DNA of 64,000 nt from Sabethes cyaneus (GCF_943734655.1 NC_071354.1:46802044-46866043), one strand, 5' to 3'; shown: positions 23,507-35,222, numbered from the stretch's first letter. Numbers and translations are program-made. The notes: generated by a model from the sequence alone, not told the origin.

Positions 23507-23738
23507 ACAGCTCTATCGGATCCAGACACGGAATGTCAATTGCATGAATAATGTAAAAAGTTTAATTCGTAATTTCCGTTACGGGGCTCATAAATTATTT
23601 TCACCAATGTGACATAGGACATTTATGCATATATTCATGGCAAAAGCACCAAAAATTGCAAGTCGGATTATCATTTGCATATTCAAGCCAAAAGAAACCC
23701 ATACACATTATCAAATTCGTTCAATTTCCAAAAATTAT

Positions 23739-23962
23739 TGCTTGTTGCAAGTTACCCCGTTTAAGGGGTTACTAGAAGCATACTAGTTAAAAAATTCTAC
23801 AACAGCCAATGTTGATCGCATATTTGTTCTCAATACATATGTGAAATTGTTCTATCCTAGACCTAGACTTTGTATTAATTAAATGTCCTCAAATGTGCTA
23901 CAGATAAGTTTTTACTTGCGCTAATAGTTGAAAACTGTTGCAAGTTACCCCGTTTCACGGTA
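23739..23962. repeat. GTTGCAAGTTACCCCGTTT-bounded repeat
   Basis: Two copies of GTTGCAAGTTACCCCGTTT, at about 23743 and 23937, bracket 200 bp of AT-rich DNA. The second copy ends in CACGGTA, the reverse complement of the TACCG edge at 6.94 kb. It is the right-hand end of the same dispersed family. Confidence 0.5.
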
Positions 23963-24720
23963 ATCAAACATAATCGGAACTGTAGAACGATGAAAGGTCA
24001 TGACGTTGCATTTTGCGATACTGATAACAAGTTTGTTAAGCCGACACCAATTGACGAACACGGTTAGCAACATTTGCAAATAGAGGCATTTCTCGATAGA
24101 GCGCACCACTACGTAGATTTTCAAATCATCAGCGTAAATAAGTTTGCATCTATAACCAAGCGAGAATGCAACATCGTTGAAGAAAATGACTTGCAAAAGG
24201 GGTCCTAAATTACTTCCTTGCGGAACGCCAGACATATTAACAAACGGTAAAGAAATAGATAGGCCTTGTTTACCATAAAGCGTTCTTTCATTCAGATAGG
24301 ATGGAAGTCACGACACCAATCTGTTACAGGCTCCCATTCGCAACAATTTACGGAGTAACACTTTGTGGTCAATTTTATTGAAAACTTGCTACTTGCGCTC
24401 TGCCTTCCATAGGCGTCGAATAATCGTGGTAATGAAGTCTAACACGTCAGTAGTTACGGTTCTGCCGGGAATGGAACCATGTTGGTCAGAGGAGATTTAA
24501 AACTTCGTGGCTTGTAGAATTCGGTCGCCGATGATGATCTTAAACAGTTTCGAAGCGGTAAAAAGCATGTAAACCCACGGTAATTCCTGACGTCACGACG
24601 ATTACTCCTTTTAAACACGGGAAACATGTATGACAGCCTCCAACTTGCATGATTTAGTTTAAAAATATCCGCAATTACATTGGCATCCAGTCCTTAGATC
24701 CTAACAAAGTGAGTCACCAG
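23963..24720 (-). pseudogene. Jockey/CR1-type LINE reverse transcriptase remnant
   Basis: On the minus strand, peptides from shifting frames line up with the 1-0.74 kb family: PVFKRSNRRDVRNYRG (fingers), HGSIPGRTVTTDVLDFITTI, IDHKVLLRKLLRMGA, SYLNERTLYGKQ, MSGVPQGSNLGPLL (motif B) and LIYADDLKIY (catalytic box). The longest uninterrupted frame is 96 codons at 23945-24235. Several stops and shifts make it a clear pseudogene. Both LINE ends are missing. Confidence 0.82.
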
Positions 24721-26600
24721 GGATAATTCTTAATATTAAAAGTACATAGCTTATGAACACTAACTGTCATTTAATGAAATCAACAAATCATCATATATAA
24801 CATCAAATTTCTAACAGAAGGTAGGGTGCGTGACCTAGTATGCCCCATGTCAGTAGAAATTAAGCGTATAACATTGTTTGTGTCGAAGCCAACTAGCAAT
24901 TGGGTACGATATGTTCAACTCAAAATATTATTGAATAGTTTTAGTCTAGTACTTTGTTCTTAATACTAGATGTACACTTTATCCATCTTAGTTTAAAATA
25001 AAACAATATAAACTAATTGCTAAGCCTTTCCACACGACGAACGGCCATATCAATGCTACTATTTCTCCTGATAACTGAAAAATCTAATTTTCAAAACTGA
25101 TTGCTAATCTGCAGCATGTCTTCCACTCCTCTAAGACACAAGAACTGTCTTCACTGCACCGGCACCGACAGCATTTAGTAACTAACTAAATTTTCAATTA
25201 ATTCCCCTTCCCAGCCCTGTCTCTTTCGTTCGTTTCCCGACCGCACCCGGCAGTGCACAGTGTGTGCATTGTGGCTACTGGCTGTGTATTCACAGCCGAG
25301 CAACCCAACCAGCCAACAAACCAACCGCCCTTGGGAGAAAGAAAGTTCATTTCTAGTTTTGCCTTCTTATTTTGTGTTGAAAATTGAATTGAAGACGATT
25401 TCCAGAGCGTTACACGGTTTGCCCAGCATCCATCGCATCCTTTATTCAATTGGGTCAAATTCAATTCATCACTCCGTTGTCGGATGATGATTCAATTTCA
25501 AAGTGCTAGCCTTCGTATGCCCGGTAGAAGCTGACTAGGATAGTACAAGCGTCTTGGGTAATTGTAAGCTAGTCTAGATGGTGGTCAACTTAAGGTGCTG
25601 ATAAACTTTCCGACAAAAATTAAAGCTACAACTTGAAGTTAATCCCAAAACAAAATCCTATTAAGTTTTAAGCGTAAACCACATAAAAATAGCCACATGC
25701 CTTAGTTACGACGAGTCGAACAAGAAACATCCGTATTCAAATTGATAAAGTCATTCGTCATTCCGATATTGCTGTTATATGATCATAAAACAACATTCAG
25801 ATGGCCGCATAGCGCTTATGCCAGTTGAGATCCGATCCGAGCCCCTCAACAGCAGAGAAGCACCGCCGCGCCGCCGTTCGTAGTCGTCGAAGGCGGAAAC
25901 TTTCTCCCCGAATAGACGACGGATGCCAGGATGAACATGACAGTCCGGACAGACACACATGGCAGTACCATTAATTTTTTGCCGCCCTCTCCGGTGTTGT
26001 AGCCCGGATGTTCAACGCTGTCTGTCGAGTTCTCCTGTCCTGATCCACTTGGCGGTGGCATAGTTCCGTGCAGAATGCAAATGGCAATTCGATACCGGCT
26101 GCTGTTGATGGTTGGAACCATCCACCTAAAAGAGATGGTGGTGGTGGTGACGATGCACTGGGGGAACGGAAGACCATATTGGATAAAAGTTGAGCTCAAC
26201 AGCTATATTTTCTCGATTCGAATTGGCAAATCATCCAAGCGTATTGGTGTTTGTGTGCATGTGTGTTTTTTTTCAGGACTATGGAAACTCTAGACACTAC
26301 ACTGCTGGGTTGGGGTGGGATAGCAAGTTGCTTCGACAGTTGAAAAGAAGTTGTTTTCTTTTTGGAAAATGGAAACTTTCCCTCGTCGAAGCAGGCTCAT
26401 AGTGTTTTATTCATATTTTGCTTCCAAATATTATCCAAAATGGATTTGTTTTGACGAATTATTCACAGAATTCTGTGACCAATAGAACAAGGCTATCCAA
26501 CGTTGGATTCAAAAGAACGAATATCATCACATTTCTCCGAAAATTGTTACCGTTAAAGAGGTGCAGTTAGTGATTGCATTTAAGAGAACATGGTACATTT
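24721..26600. other. Mostly unique DNA, no gene assigned
   Basis: 24.72-25.1 kb is AT-rich with nothing seen. From about 25.1 to 26.4 kb the sequence is more balanced and appears once in the window. It has overlapping short frames on both strands, the longest 117 codons on minus (25846-26199) and rich in Pro, Ser, Gly and Thr near a GCCGCC-rich patch. No domain, splice-bounded exon or start context is convincing. It may be host regulatory or exonic DNA. Confidence 0.35.
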
Positions 26601-26604
26601 CAAG

Positions 26605-26751
26605 TGTCCTTAAGGTGAAGGTCGTCAAAGTCCAGTTGCTTTTTAACTGATTTCAGTACTTGTTGCCACTATCATTTTGTTAAGAATAGAGTTGCTAATA
26701 GTAGGTAATAATCTGTTATGAACAATTATGAAACGTAGAATCACGTATCTT
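26605..26751 (-). repeat. Inverted partner of 23361-23506
   Basis: Non-coding block matching 23361-23506 in reverse complement. It directly abuts a TTTTTGACGTAGGACTACGTC palindromic motif at 26750-26770, which also starts the element near 59.29 kb. Confidence 0.75.
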
Positions 26752-27034
26752 TTTGACGTAGGACTACGTCTTTCTTACGGCAAGTTTTGAGATAGGGTGT
26801 CATTCCAAAAAATCGAAAAATGCGAGCGTCACGAAAAATGAAAGGTTTTGAGCGCTAATAGCTCAGCGGTTTTCCGATCGATTTTCAATATTCTTACACC
26901 AATCGATCGGAAAATCTTCTAAGAATTGATCCAAATGAAAAAAGTATGGATTCTTGATGTTGAACTATTGAAAAATTGAAAATAATGAACCTTTGTTTTA
27001 CCAGAATTCTCGCTTCGTGATTGGTTGTAAGATT
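26752..27034 (+). repeat. Dispersed repeat shared with 55.5-55.7 kb
   Basis: After the GACGTAGGACTACGTC palindrome comes a block (GCxAATAGCTxAGCGGTTT, CAATATTCTTACACCAATCG, GGATTCTTGACGTTGAACTA) that recurs at 55510-55690. A weaker version of its start is at 59290-59390. It is non-coding and probably the 5' end of a DNA element. Confidence 0.7.
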
Positions 27035-27380
27035 CTTTACGATTATCTAAACCTATACCAATTTGATATCTGTGCTTGGGAAGTAAGCCAAAACAAGTGA
27101 CGAAGTTCCCTCATTTCAACAAGATTTCTTGTTGATCACCGCGGCTAAACCTAGACCATTTTGATGTCCTTGCTTGGGAAGTACGCCAGAAAGAGTGTTA
27201 AAGCCCCCTCGTGCCAACAGATTTCTTACGAACGCGATTAAACCTAGTCCAATTTGATGTCTGTCTTAGGGAAGTATGCCAGAAAAAATGACACAAGTTC
27301 GTTGTCCCAACAGATTGCAAATTCGTTACTGCGAGACGATTAAACCTAGGCGAATTTGATATCTGTGTTGGAAAAATGTG
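27035..27380 (+). repeat. About 3.3 tandem units of roughly 97 bp
   Basis: Each unit has (A/C)TAAACCTAGxCCAATTTGAT, then TCTGTxTTGGGAAGTAxGCCAG, an AAAGTGAC-like stretch and CAACAGATTTCTT. Units start near 27045, 27146, 27238 and 27340. There is no coding content; it continues the dispersed repeat just upstream. Confidence 0.7.
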
Positions 27381-27959
27381 CTACAGCTGTAGTGTTCGGT
27401 TACAATATGACTCTGTATGAATACGCATGCTTGCCGTTTCATTAGAAGTGTAGTGAAAAGATGTGCTGTTGATAAAATAGGATTGAATTGGTAAAATCCC
27501 TTCAACGTGGGGAACCATGGGTAATAAAAACAATCAAATTTCAGTAAGGTAGCAGGAAAGCAATAGTTTGTGTTCTTGATTTTGTTAAGTGGTTTTTAAA
27601 TGCACAATCTTTTGAGAATTGAAAGTATGCAATCATTGCATTGCATTGCAATGTTACTTCTTTGATAAATGTTACACACAACGCATGTAGCATGTTTATA
27701 TGTTGCATAGAGCATGTTTACATGAAGAATCGAATGATTACAAGCATGAATACATGCTACTGTCACTACAAAGAGACTTACGTAGTCCTGCGTCACCTAT
27801 ATATGCGGTCGTGTCTTGTACACAATCCCTCTGATTTTTTTGCTGTTGATCTAGATCCGATAAGAAATACTATCACTTAAAATGTCGTTTACGGTGAATT
27901 TTATATTATTTTATATTATTAGTATATTATCGACACTCTACGACCTTTAATTTAATAGC
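27381..27959. other. No gene seen
   Basis: AT-rich sequence with a few TGCATTGCAT-type short repeats near 27635. Frames on both strands are short and overlapping, without recognisable content. Confidence 0.4.
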
Positions 27960-28460
27960 GAAAATCTCAAATGTTTACTTTGGCATCACTCCATATAAAC
28001 GTCCGTTCCCATGGCAACGTACAACAACGACGGTCACGGATTTGGAATTGCAATCGAAACGAAGTTAAGTTTTTCCTATCAATTCAAGTGAACAGTTTGG
28101 GCAAAATCATTACAGTATCTTACTGAATAACTGTTCGGGTGGTAAATTCAAGTTTTCTGTGCCTCAAGTTCAGTTTCGCGAATGATGTCACGAATGGAAC
28201 GGCCGAAAAAAAATTAATGAAAAATCGACGCCGATAAAGTGAAAATATAGTGATGAATTTTGATTAGGCAGAAATCTCAATATTTAGTTTAAGTTATGCC
28301 CCAAAAAGTAATAGAACCTATAGAATGCAATGTTTAGTGCTTTGAGTTGCAAGATCGTGTTACGGCTAGCAGGTTAGTTGAACTGATTTTATGGGCAGAG
28401 TGATATTCGGTGTCATACTGACTGCCATAAATGTACTCTGTCGACCTTGTCGTTAAAAGT
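27960..28460 (-). repeat. Dispersed repeat, inverted partner of 7.7-8.3 kb
   Basis: Reverse complement of 7725-8255 with scattered differences. The GGAACGGACGTTTATATGGA block appears here on the minus strand. It has a few small indels relative to its partner. No protein is encoded. Confidence 0.75.
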
Positions 28461-28679
28461 CTGTGGCAACTATTGTTGTAAATTGTTTGAAAACCCCATA
28501 CTTTTCATCAATTGATCAAATCTCTAACTTTTCTAGAACAAAATATTATGAGCTGTTTTAAATTGCTGAATTACAGCAAATGATATTTGTAAGTTAGTGA
28601 TTTAATATAGGGTAATTTGCCAATCATTGCACACTTCGTAGTGTTTGCACCTTTTCCCGACGAGTTATTATGTTGAATA

Positions 28680-29024
28680 GAATTGGGCTAAAAACAAATG
28701 CGTCGAAGACCAAATACATGAAAGGAAGAGGCTCAAAGGAAACAACCGCACGCCTCCCAAGGACGGTAGCCGTTGACGGCGACGAACTAGAAGTGGTAGA
28801 GGGGTTCGTGTATTTGGGATCGCTGGTGACCGCGGACAACAACTCTAGTAAGGAGATCCAGCGGCGCATCCAAGCGGGAAATCGGGTCTACTTTGCTCTT
28901 CGTAAAACGCTACGATCAGGAAGCGTACACCGCCGCACGAAGCTAACAATGTACAAAACTCTTATTAGACCGGTTGTTCTTTATGGACTTGAAGCCGTGA
29001 TGCTGCTCACGGAGGACATACGCG
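28680..29024 (+). pseudogene. RTE LINE reverse transcriptase fragment
   Basis: The frame from a Met at 28670 gives GLKTNASKTKYMKGRGSKET, then AVDGDELEVVEGFVYLGSLV and PVVLYGLEAVMLLTEDIRE. This matches the RTE copy at 16405-16750 residue for residue apart from a handful of changes. It is cut at both ends; the right end changes abruptly to dispersed repeat A at 29025. It comes from the region just after the catalytic FADD and contains no catalytic residues. Confidence 0.9.
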
Positions 29025-29974
29025 AAACCGTATATTCTTGAAAGAGAACCATACTCTTAAGAAAGAACATTCTAGCGTAAACAACTAATCTGTCAAAATG
29101 GGCGTTTGAACCAGCAGAAAATTGAACAAATATGGATCTTTTAAACTCTTTCATATGAACAATCAGCGAAGGCAAAGCACAAGGAATATGTCCAAATGAG
29201 CTGGGGAAGGACTATGCTGGTGATGATGCATTAATGGTAGATTTGTATGTTATCAGAAAATTTGGTTCGATTGTGTTTTGGCGGAGGCGGTGCGGGTTTC
29301 TAGAGTTGTTCGTATTTTTTGAACTGAATATAGAGGTCATTGGCGGGTGTTTGGAAAATGTTCGAAGGGGTTGAAGCAGTTAAAGACGGTTGTAACGACA
29401 AAGTATATAAAAAATTTTGCAGATTAATCTTTACGCACGGAACTGCCGTGCAGTCCTCCTGAATTTTTTAAATTCAATTTATATTGGTAATCATAACGAC
29501 TGCTGTACTTTAAAAATATTAAACTCAATGTAAGTATATGAACCTCCAGCACAAACAACATCTTACATCGACACTTTGTAGACGTTTTCTTTATTTATAC
29601 TAGAATGATTATCTTGCAAAAAACTTCGTGCCCTTAAGTGATTCAAAAAATTCTTGTTCAAGCACAACTTGCCGTCTTCAAGAATACAATAAATATCTAT
29701 GAACATATCGTCCTCTTGGAAAAATTTTCTTTGCCTTGTGTAAGAAATGTTAGTCTAATAAGCGCTTTCTGATTGATTTAGATAAAACCATTGAAAAAAT
29801 GGTGAACAGGACTGTTTTGATTACTTTTGAAATCGTAGCCAATTGCATATGGGCGTTTATAAATATGTTGTTATGAAATACCATAAGTGATCTTATCTTT
29901 TTAAATAAATTTTCGGACATACAAAAGAGTTTTTACCGCAGTTTGTTAAAAATTTCATAGCTATCAACTTCTTC
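29025..29974 (+). mobile_element. Dispersed repeat A, copy 3 (divergent)
   Basis: Starts CGTATATTCTTGAAAGAGAA like 20329 in copy 2 and ends at GCTATCAACTTCTTC like 21168. It differs by numerous substitutions and small indels, so it is the oldest of the three copies. Terminal inverted repeats are missing. Confidence 0.75.
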
Positions 29975-30224
29975 TCCACTGTGGTACCGTTGCTCCACAA
30001 AGCCTTTCTTCACTGTAGACACTGTTGAAACGCATCTAATTTTCACTCTGTATCTGAATAATTCCTGTCTTCAACATCCACTCAGCACAAAATGACAACT
30101 TTTTTGAAAACGAACACATTTTAAGACTTACTACTATTACTATTTTTTCTGAAATAAAACTAGAAAAATTCAGACGTGAAAATTTTTCACGCCCGTTCGC
30201 GTCCACGGGTTGCTACGATCTCAA

Positions 30225-30320
30225 ATGTATATAGTATATTTTTTCGACTAAACTTTACTTTCATGATAAAATAGTCATTAGCTTGATCGCATCGTTTTTA
30301 CGGTGTTGCCCGTTAGAGGG
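30225..30320. mobile_element. End fragment of a TTAA-type element
   Basis: ATGATAAAATAGTCATTAGC, then TTGATCGCATCGTTTTTACG, then TTGCCCGTTAGAGGG before TTAA (30321-30324). This is identical in layout to the right end of the element at 62016-62538. The other end is absent. Bases 29975-30224 show nothing recognisable. Confidence 0.75.
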
Positions 30321-30324
30321 TTAA

Positions 30325-30920
30325 ACTGCTTAGATTGCAAAATCGAGAAAAAAATATTTGAAATGAGGCAAAAATATAGAGCAAAAGGTACTTGCCCCCT
30401 TTACCATTACAAAATCCATTTTCACCATGGTGACGAACATAATAGTTTCGTTGTGCATTGTTATTTTCTAAAAAATGCTAGATTAACAGATGTCCAAATT
30501 AAATAATCAGTTGCAAGAATTTCGTGAATTTTTCGTCTGGCTACTTCAGCCGCACGAGATCTAACCGAGGCGTCAGTACCGAATATTATTCAATACCTAC
30601 CTATGTTCAACCTATGCTAAAGTCACTTGACATCGCATGGCTTGATTCTACTAAGAATCGATTCCACGACCACTCGCTTGTGAATGACCCCTTTCTTGAT
30701 TCGGAAACCCAAACAGCGGCCGACAAAATTTGAAAATTTAGTATTTCTGACAAGACCCATGCGATGGACGTCAAGGTCTCGATCAACCGGGTCCAAAAGC
30801 CTCTATGGGTGGATACCACATTCGTTTACCTGAGGCTATAGGTAAGCTATAAATCATAGGTAAACAAGTAGGTCATGTTGCGATTCATGATCATAGGTAG
30901 AAGATAGACAATTTACAATT
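30325..30920. other. No gene confirmed; two short frames
   Basis: Two frames (67 codons from 30303 and 69 codons at 30524-30733) overlap element or unique DNA. Neither shows a domain. A pair of short related blocks, GACATCGCATGGCTTGA near 30629 and CCCATGCGATGGACGTCA near 30756, gives the stretch a partly inverted look. It may be 5' flank of the gene at 31003 or an old repeat. Confidence 0.35.
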
Positions 30921-30921
30921 G

Positions 30922-30930
30922 AATAAAAGA
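30922..30930 (+). promoter_or_regulatory. Possible TATA-like element upstream of the 158-codon ORF
   Basis: AATAAAAGA lies about 80 bases before the ATG at 31003, a plausible distance for a short 5' leader. It is the only TATA-like word close upstream. No clear initiator consensus can be fixed, so this is suggestive only. Confidence 0.3.
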
Positions 30931-31002
30931 GTGCGGAATTTGTTACACATTACAAAAGGTGCGTAGCAACCGAACAGTGAAGATCAATTTGACTAATTCA
31001 AA

Positions 31003-31479
31003 ATGAATACACAAAAGTGCAACGCTGCAGTTTCGGAAAACAGCCGAATGTCGAGAACAAGTCACAAACAAAACTTTAGGATGAGCCGCACTTCGTCACC
31101 CGCTCCGAGCGATTGTCATCACTGTGAACACAATTATCGTCAGAAATGTAGCATGACAGGTGAAGATCCGGTTGACGACACTTTGGGCTATGCCTATTGG
31201 TTACATGAACTTGAAAACGCTGATGAATCCGGAAGGTACCAAACAAAGGATCGTAAAAAATCTGCAAGAAATACACATAGCCGATCGTCGAATTGGCATC
31301 ACCAACTCAGTAATACGGTTAGTAACGAGCCGCCCCAAAATCCGACCCAATCAGTGGTTTATGTCCAACCAATTATTTACGTAGTCCATCAGGAACCTGT
31401 TCAATACTATCCTGTCTACTATTATTACCAATATGTGGATCCAGAACATATGGCGGCATATCCTACGACATATTTATAA
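31003..31479 (+). CDS. Uncharacterised 158-residue protein, candidate single-exon gene
   Basis: I do not recognise this protein. The start sits in a good dipteran context (TTCAAAATGAAT) and an AATAAA follows 84 bases after the stop. The N-terminus has a repeated RMSRTS (15-20 and 26-31). Next is a Cys/His cluster at 38-49 (DCHHCEHNYRQKC: Cys38, His39, His40, Cys41, His43, Cys49) that might bind a metal. An acidic-aromatic stretch DDTLGYAYWLHELENADES (58-76) follows, then a basic KDRKKSARN. The C-terminus is very rich in Tyr, Val, Pro and Gln (VVYVQPIIYVVHQ, then QYYPVYYYYQYV). There is no signal peptide, membrane segment or transposon motif. The composition is that of a real low-complexity-tailed protein, not of random frame. 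It could be a fast-evolving host gene or a retrogene. Confidence 0.6.
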   Translation: MNTQKCNAAVSENSRMSRTSHKQNFRMSRTSSPAPSDCHHCEHNYRQKCSMTGEDPVDDTLGYAYWLHELENADESGRYQTKDRKKSARNTHSRSSNWHHQLSNTVSNEPPQNPTQSVVYVQPIIYVVHQEPVQYYPVYYYYQYVDPEHMAAYPTTYL

Positions 31480-31562
31480 TCTACAATCCAACAGTAGAAA
31501 ATATTTTAAGGTAGTTTTTAAGTATTTTAAGAGCAAATGACTGAAATATAATTTCTATAGTG

Positions 31563-31568
31563 AATAAA
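31563..31568 (+). terminator. AATAAA polyadenylation signal
   Basis: Canonical hexamer 84 bases downstream of the stop at 31479, followed by a T-rich stretch. It supports transcription of the 158-codon ORF on this strand. Confidence 0.5.
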
Positions 31569-31599
31569 AAACCTCTTTCTTTTACATTCATCTTGATCT

Positions 31600-32735
31600 T
31601 CTAAGTGTTACACACTCGAATTACTTCGTTTTGGAACAAAAATGGAAAGAACTCACTTCTTTCGATTTATAACTCAAAAAAAATACTGGAGGTGCCGTTA
31701 TTGGATTCATTTCCGCCCAGCATAGACCAATATTTGGGTCACGCACCTGCTCAAGACGACAATGGGTTACGGTCCGGCTGTGACCTAATGTATAGCCACT
31801 GCCATGCCGGTAGACCCAAAATAGAACAACACGATATTTTGGAATCGATACTTGGTGGTTTACAATGTTTCTTAATGTTAAAACGAGATAGACTACCGAG
31901 ACGGCAGGTATCGGAAAAAGGTTTTATTTAATTGTTCAATTGCGCTATCTACGTAATGCTTGTAATGTGACCCTTGCCGAACACAGTTCGATGCCGGACC
32001 ACCAGCAGCGTGGTCAGCATAAAATGTGCAGCCGATCGACGGTGCTGGTGCTTGTGCATCGCGGCGGACGGAAGAGTTTGGCTATGTTCTTATGACTCAT
32101 TTCTTACTGTTTGTTTACTGTTTAAGCTATGATCAATTTGGATGGCGTACGTATAGTACACATGGTACCGCAATCCAATTGCTGTTGCTTAGTGCTTATA
32201 GTCTAAGTCCTATAGGACGGGAATAGGCAATTACGACGATGTAGCAACATACCCTAGTTCCCGGTTGGTTAGGGATGATTCAAACCACTCGAGCTCCTAA
32301 ACAGATTGGGATGGATTCCCGTCTTTTCCAATTTATGAAGAAGCAAAGGTATGTCAACGCGATCAAATGCGTGCACCATTAAAATAAATATTTTATTGTG
32401 TGAAAGTCATGCTGCGCAGTGGTTATTCTATTCTTCACGAGCGGTAGACAGTTGCCCTTTTATCTAAGCCCCGTTTGCCTTATTTGTTGAATTTAACGTG
32501 TGTTTCAAGTTATTGAATATTGCATAGTTTGAAGTTGTCATAACTCTGGAACAACAAGAAAAAATCCAAATTAATCCACCTGTGACCTAGCCTTTCTACT
32601 GCAACAATAGTTAGTTTTTAATTTCTTAGGAACATCTATAAATAAGTTGACTATGTTTTCAAACCTTAGTTCCTTACTGCTCCAAATCCTTAATCAACAA
32701 TAAAATTCACAAGTTCGCACTGCGTGCAATAATTA
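31600..32735. other. Non-coding stretch with a minus-strand LINE scrap
   Basis: A 108-codon plus frame (31605-31931) has no recognisable domain. At about 32268-32385, read on minus, MVHAFDRVDIPLLLHKLEK matches the motif A region of Jockey/CR1-type reverse transcriptases (AFDRVD). Nothing else is identified. Confidence 0.5.
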
Positions 32736-33089
32736 TACAGTGGACTCTCGGAAAAGTTAACTCTCTAAAAACTTAATTGTTCAGAAAAGTTAAGCGAATA
32801 TTAGCTCTCATGCAAAACTTTAAACAGTTAATTTTTGCCTTAATTTTTCTGAGAGTTTGAATTTACTGGTAGGCCAAAGTGTTCATTTACACACGTGTGT
32901 TTTCCTTCTACCTTTATTTCTTCTTTTTTCGGTTTATTGTCGCCTTTTCACAACTTCATACAGAGTCTCATCATAACTGGGATTAAATTAAACTCTTGTA
33001 CCGGACAGTTGTAGCAACACTTCAATACGGGTACATAGTTACTTTAGGATTTTTGATAGTTTACTGGAAAAGCGCAAACTCAGCGCAAA

Positions 33090-33240
33090 CTTTTTTGCCA
33101 GAACGAACCAGTTCCCAGAAAACCATTCCCCAGAATGAACCATTTCCCAGAAAATTATCCTTTGTCTCCCAGGAAAGGTCACCAGAATGGACCATACCTC
33201 AAAATACATGGATTTGCATGAGCTTACCAGAAATTTGAAA
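33090..33240 (+). repeat. Degenerate CCAGAATGAACCATTTCC array
   Basis: About six loose units of CCAGAAxgaaCCATTTCCCAG. The reverse complement of the same unit forms the array at 34500-34790, so the two face each other inside the pogo-type element. Confidence 0.65.
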
Positions 33241-34499
33241 CAATTAAGCGTTTTATTGGTTCTTGACTCTTTTTTTTTTTGTATGCCAGAAGGGCATTGG
33301 GTGAAAAGGCCACTTCGACAGTCTTAATGATCGTCTTTTATGGCAGGCCCCGATTACTGTACACAGTTTACGTACCGCTCATACCCATTGATGAAGTTGA
33401 GCGGGATAGTTGTAATCCTGTGCCCTAATTCGGTACTACATGGTTTATAAAGCCAATGACCGTTTTGGGATTTAGGCTCCATACCTGAAGTAAGAGTAAG
33501 AAAGAAACTTCCGAAACTTAGTTTTACCGTGAACATGCGGAAACAAGACGTGCGATGTATTACCGAAATGTCAAAAATGCTGTTCAAATATTACGAACAC
33601 GTCCGCCATTATGGCTCGTAAAAAGCTGGATACATGGATTAAGTGTATGATAAATACTTGAAACAATAAAAATGTTTCTTGCTGTCTAGTTTTCGAATAG
33701 TTTCCTATTAACAGTTTCCCTAAAATCAGCTTGTAGTAATTTGGATTTAACTATTACTGTTCGAAAACTGCGAAAACTGCGACAGGCCTACTTATGGAGT
33801 ACATGCTGTCCTTACTCGCTTTCGCTCGTTCGGACTCAACTAAGGGATAGCCCCTACTAGTCAATAAACCTAGGAAAATGCTTGCACCTAAATTGAGGTG
33901 ATCTCGCCCCGAATCATCTAGGAAACACTTGCTACATAGACGGTAACTAAGTCACACCTTGTAATGAGCATAACTTATTTGCATTTAAGGGGAAAAAAGG
34001 ATTTGTAGAGCAAGTAATATATTTTCTTCTGTGTATGGCCACGTAAAATCCAATGTCCCGCTAACCAATGCAAATAAATACCATAATAAACCAGATACCA
34101 TAAGCAGTAGATCTTGAGAAATACTTTTTTCTTTTCTTCGTTATCCCATATTCTGCTTAAACGCAAAAGATTAACTTTGAATTGTTTTTATGACGGTCAA
34201 TGTTAACCTTAGGAATATATTCTTATTAATGTGTGATATTATTCGAGAAAAGTTTTCAGGAAAAATATAATTTCGGGAAAGAAAATATCGGGAAAACGGG
34301 GAAACGGGGCAAAGAGATGAAACAGTCTATCTGGGAGAGTTGTACTACGCGTAACGCTACTATATAGACAGTAGGATCGTTACACTAGCTCCGTAATTAT
34401 CCTGTAGCCTAATTACCGATTGCGGAATCCGTCGATAAAGAACGGTCAAGTCTTATGAAGTTTATGATCCAAGGCTTTGCTTTGTACTACGCATAGAGG

Positions 34500-34790
34500 T
34501 TTTTTAGGAAAATAGTATACTCTGGAAAATGTAAAATCGTTTTCGGGGAAAAATCGTACGACTTTTCTGCAGATTTATATAGTCCGCAAGATGGTTTTCA
34601 CCAAAATGCGAAAAATGGTTCAATTTATTAATTTTTTTGGACAGTAATCTATTCTGGGAAATGGTTTTCGGGCGAATGGTACGCTCTGGGAAATTTTTTT
34701 CTGGGAAAAGTACTTTCTGGGGAATGATTTTCGGGCAAATTGCATTCTGGCAAAAAAATTCTGAGGTTTCGGGCAAATGTCATACAACCG
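34500..34790 (-). repeat. Inverted counterpart of the CCAGAA array
   Basis: Units of TCTGGGAAATGGTTTTCGGG in varied form, reverse complementary to 33090-33240. Several long minus-strand reading frames through it are artefacts of the repeat. Confidence 0.65.
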
Positions 34791-34932
34791 TATAACTGAC
34801 TATTTTAAATTAATTTTCGCTTTTGTATTTATCATTTTCAATTACTCTTAGGGCTACTCAGAAAAGTTAATATTTCGGAAAAGTTATTCGACCGATTCCC
34901 CAATCGATTAGCTTTTCCGAAAGTCCACAGTA

Positions 34933-35222
34933 TTTTCTTTCCAAGGGTGCGTAAATATTTGTAAACGTCATATGATTTACTTGATCAGCACATTATTTAG
35001 TTTTATAATATTTACGTGATTTATAGAAACATATATATAAACACAAAAGATAATTTTAGTTTGACTTGAAAGAAAATATATAGAAACTTAGAAATTATCC
35101 CTCTAACGGGTCCAACGCTCTCTAAATATCTTCTATTTATATGAGAGGCTTATGTTCGAACCGAAAACCAGAACACTGACAGGACTTTCGTAGTAATGGG
35201 TTGTATTCTCAGGCACCTCAGT
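34933..35222. other. AT-rich flank including part of a larger inverted repeat
   Basis: Bases about 35134-35175 (CTATTTATATGAGAGGCTTA then ACCGAAAAC) match the reverse complement of 43808-43852 outside the right-hand 13-mer array. A CCCTCTAACGGGT word at 35099 resembles an element end, without partner. Confidence 0.6.

Larger units (their letters stand above)
32738..34930. mobile_element. pogo/Tigger-type non-autonomous element (2.19 kb)
   Basis: Left end CAGTGGACTCTCGGAAAAGT; right end, other strand, CTGTGGACTTTCGGAAAAGC. Both are flanked by TA (32736-32737 and 34931-34932). CAGTxGA..CTC ends with subterminal GGAAAAGTTAA iterations (32756, 32785, 34861, 34876) are typical of pogo/Tigger elements. 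No transposase frame is present. The inside holds inverted CCCAGAA / TTCTGGG arrays (33090-33240 and 34500-34790) and, at 33790-33890, a Helitron-internal fragment matching 22800-22875 in reverse. Confidence 0.75.

Noticed and set aside
25846..26199. 117-codon minus-strand protein
   Set aside because: Several frames on both strands are open together, and no motif or start signal supports it.
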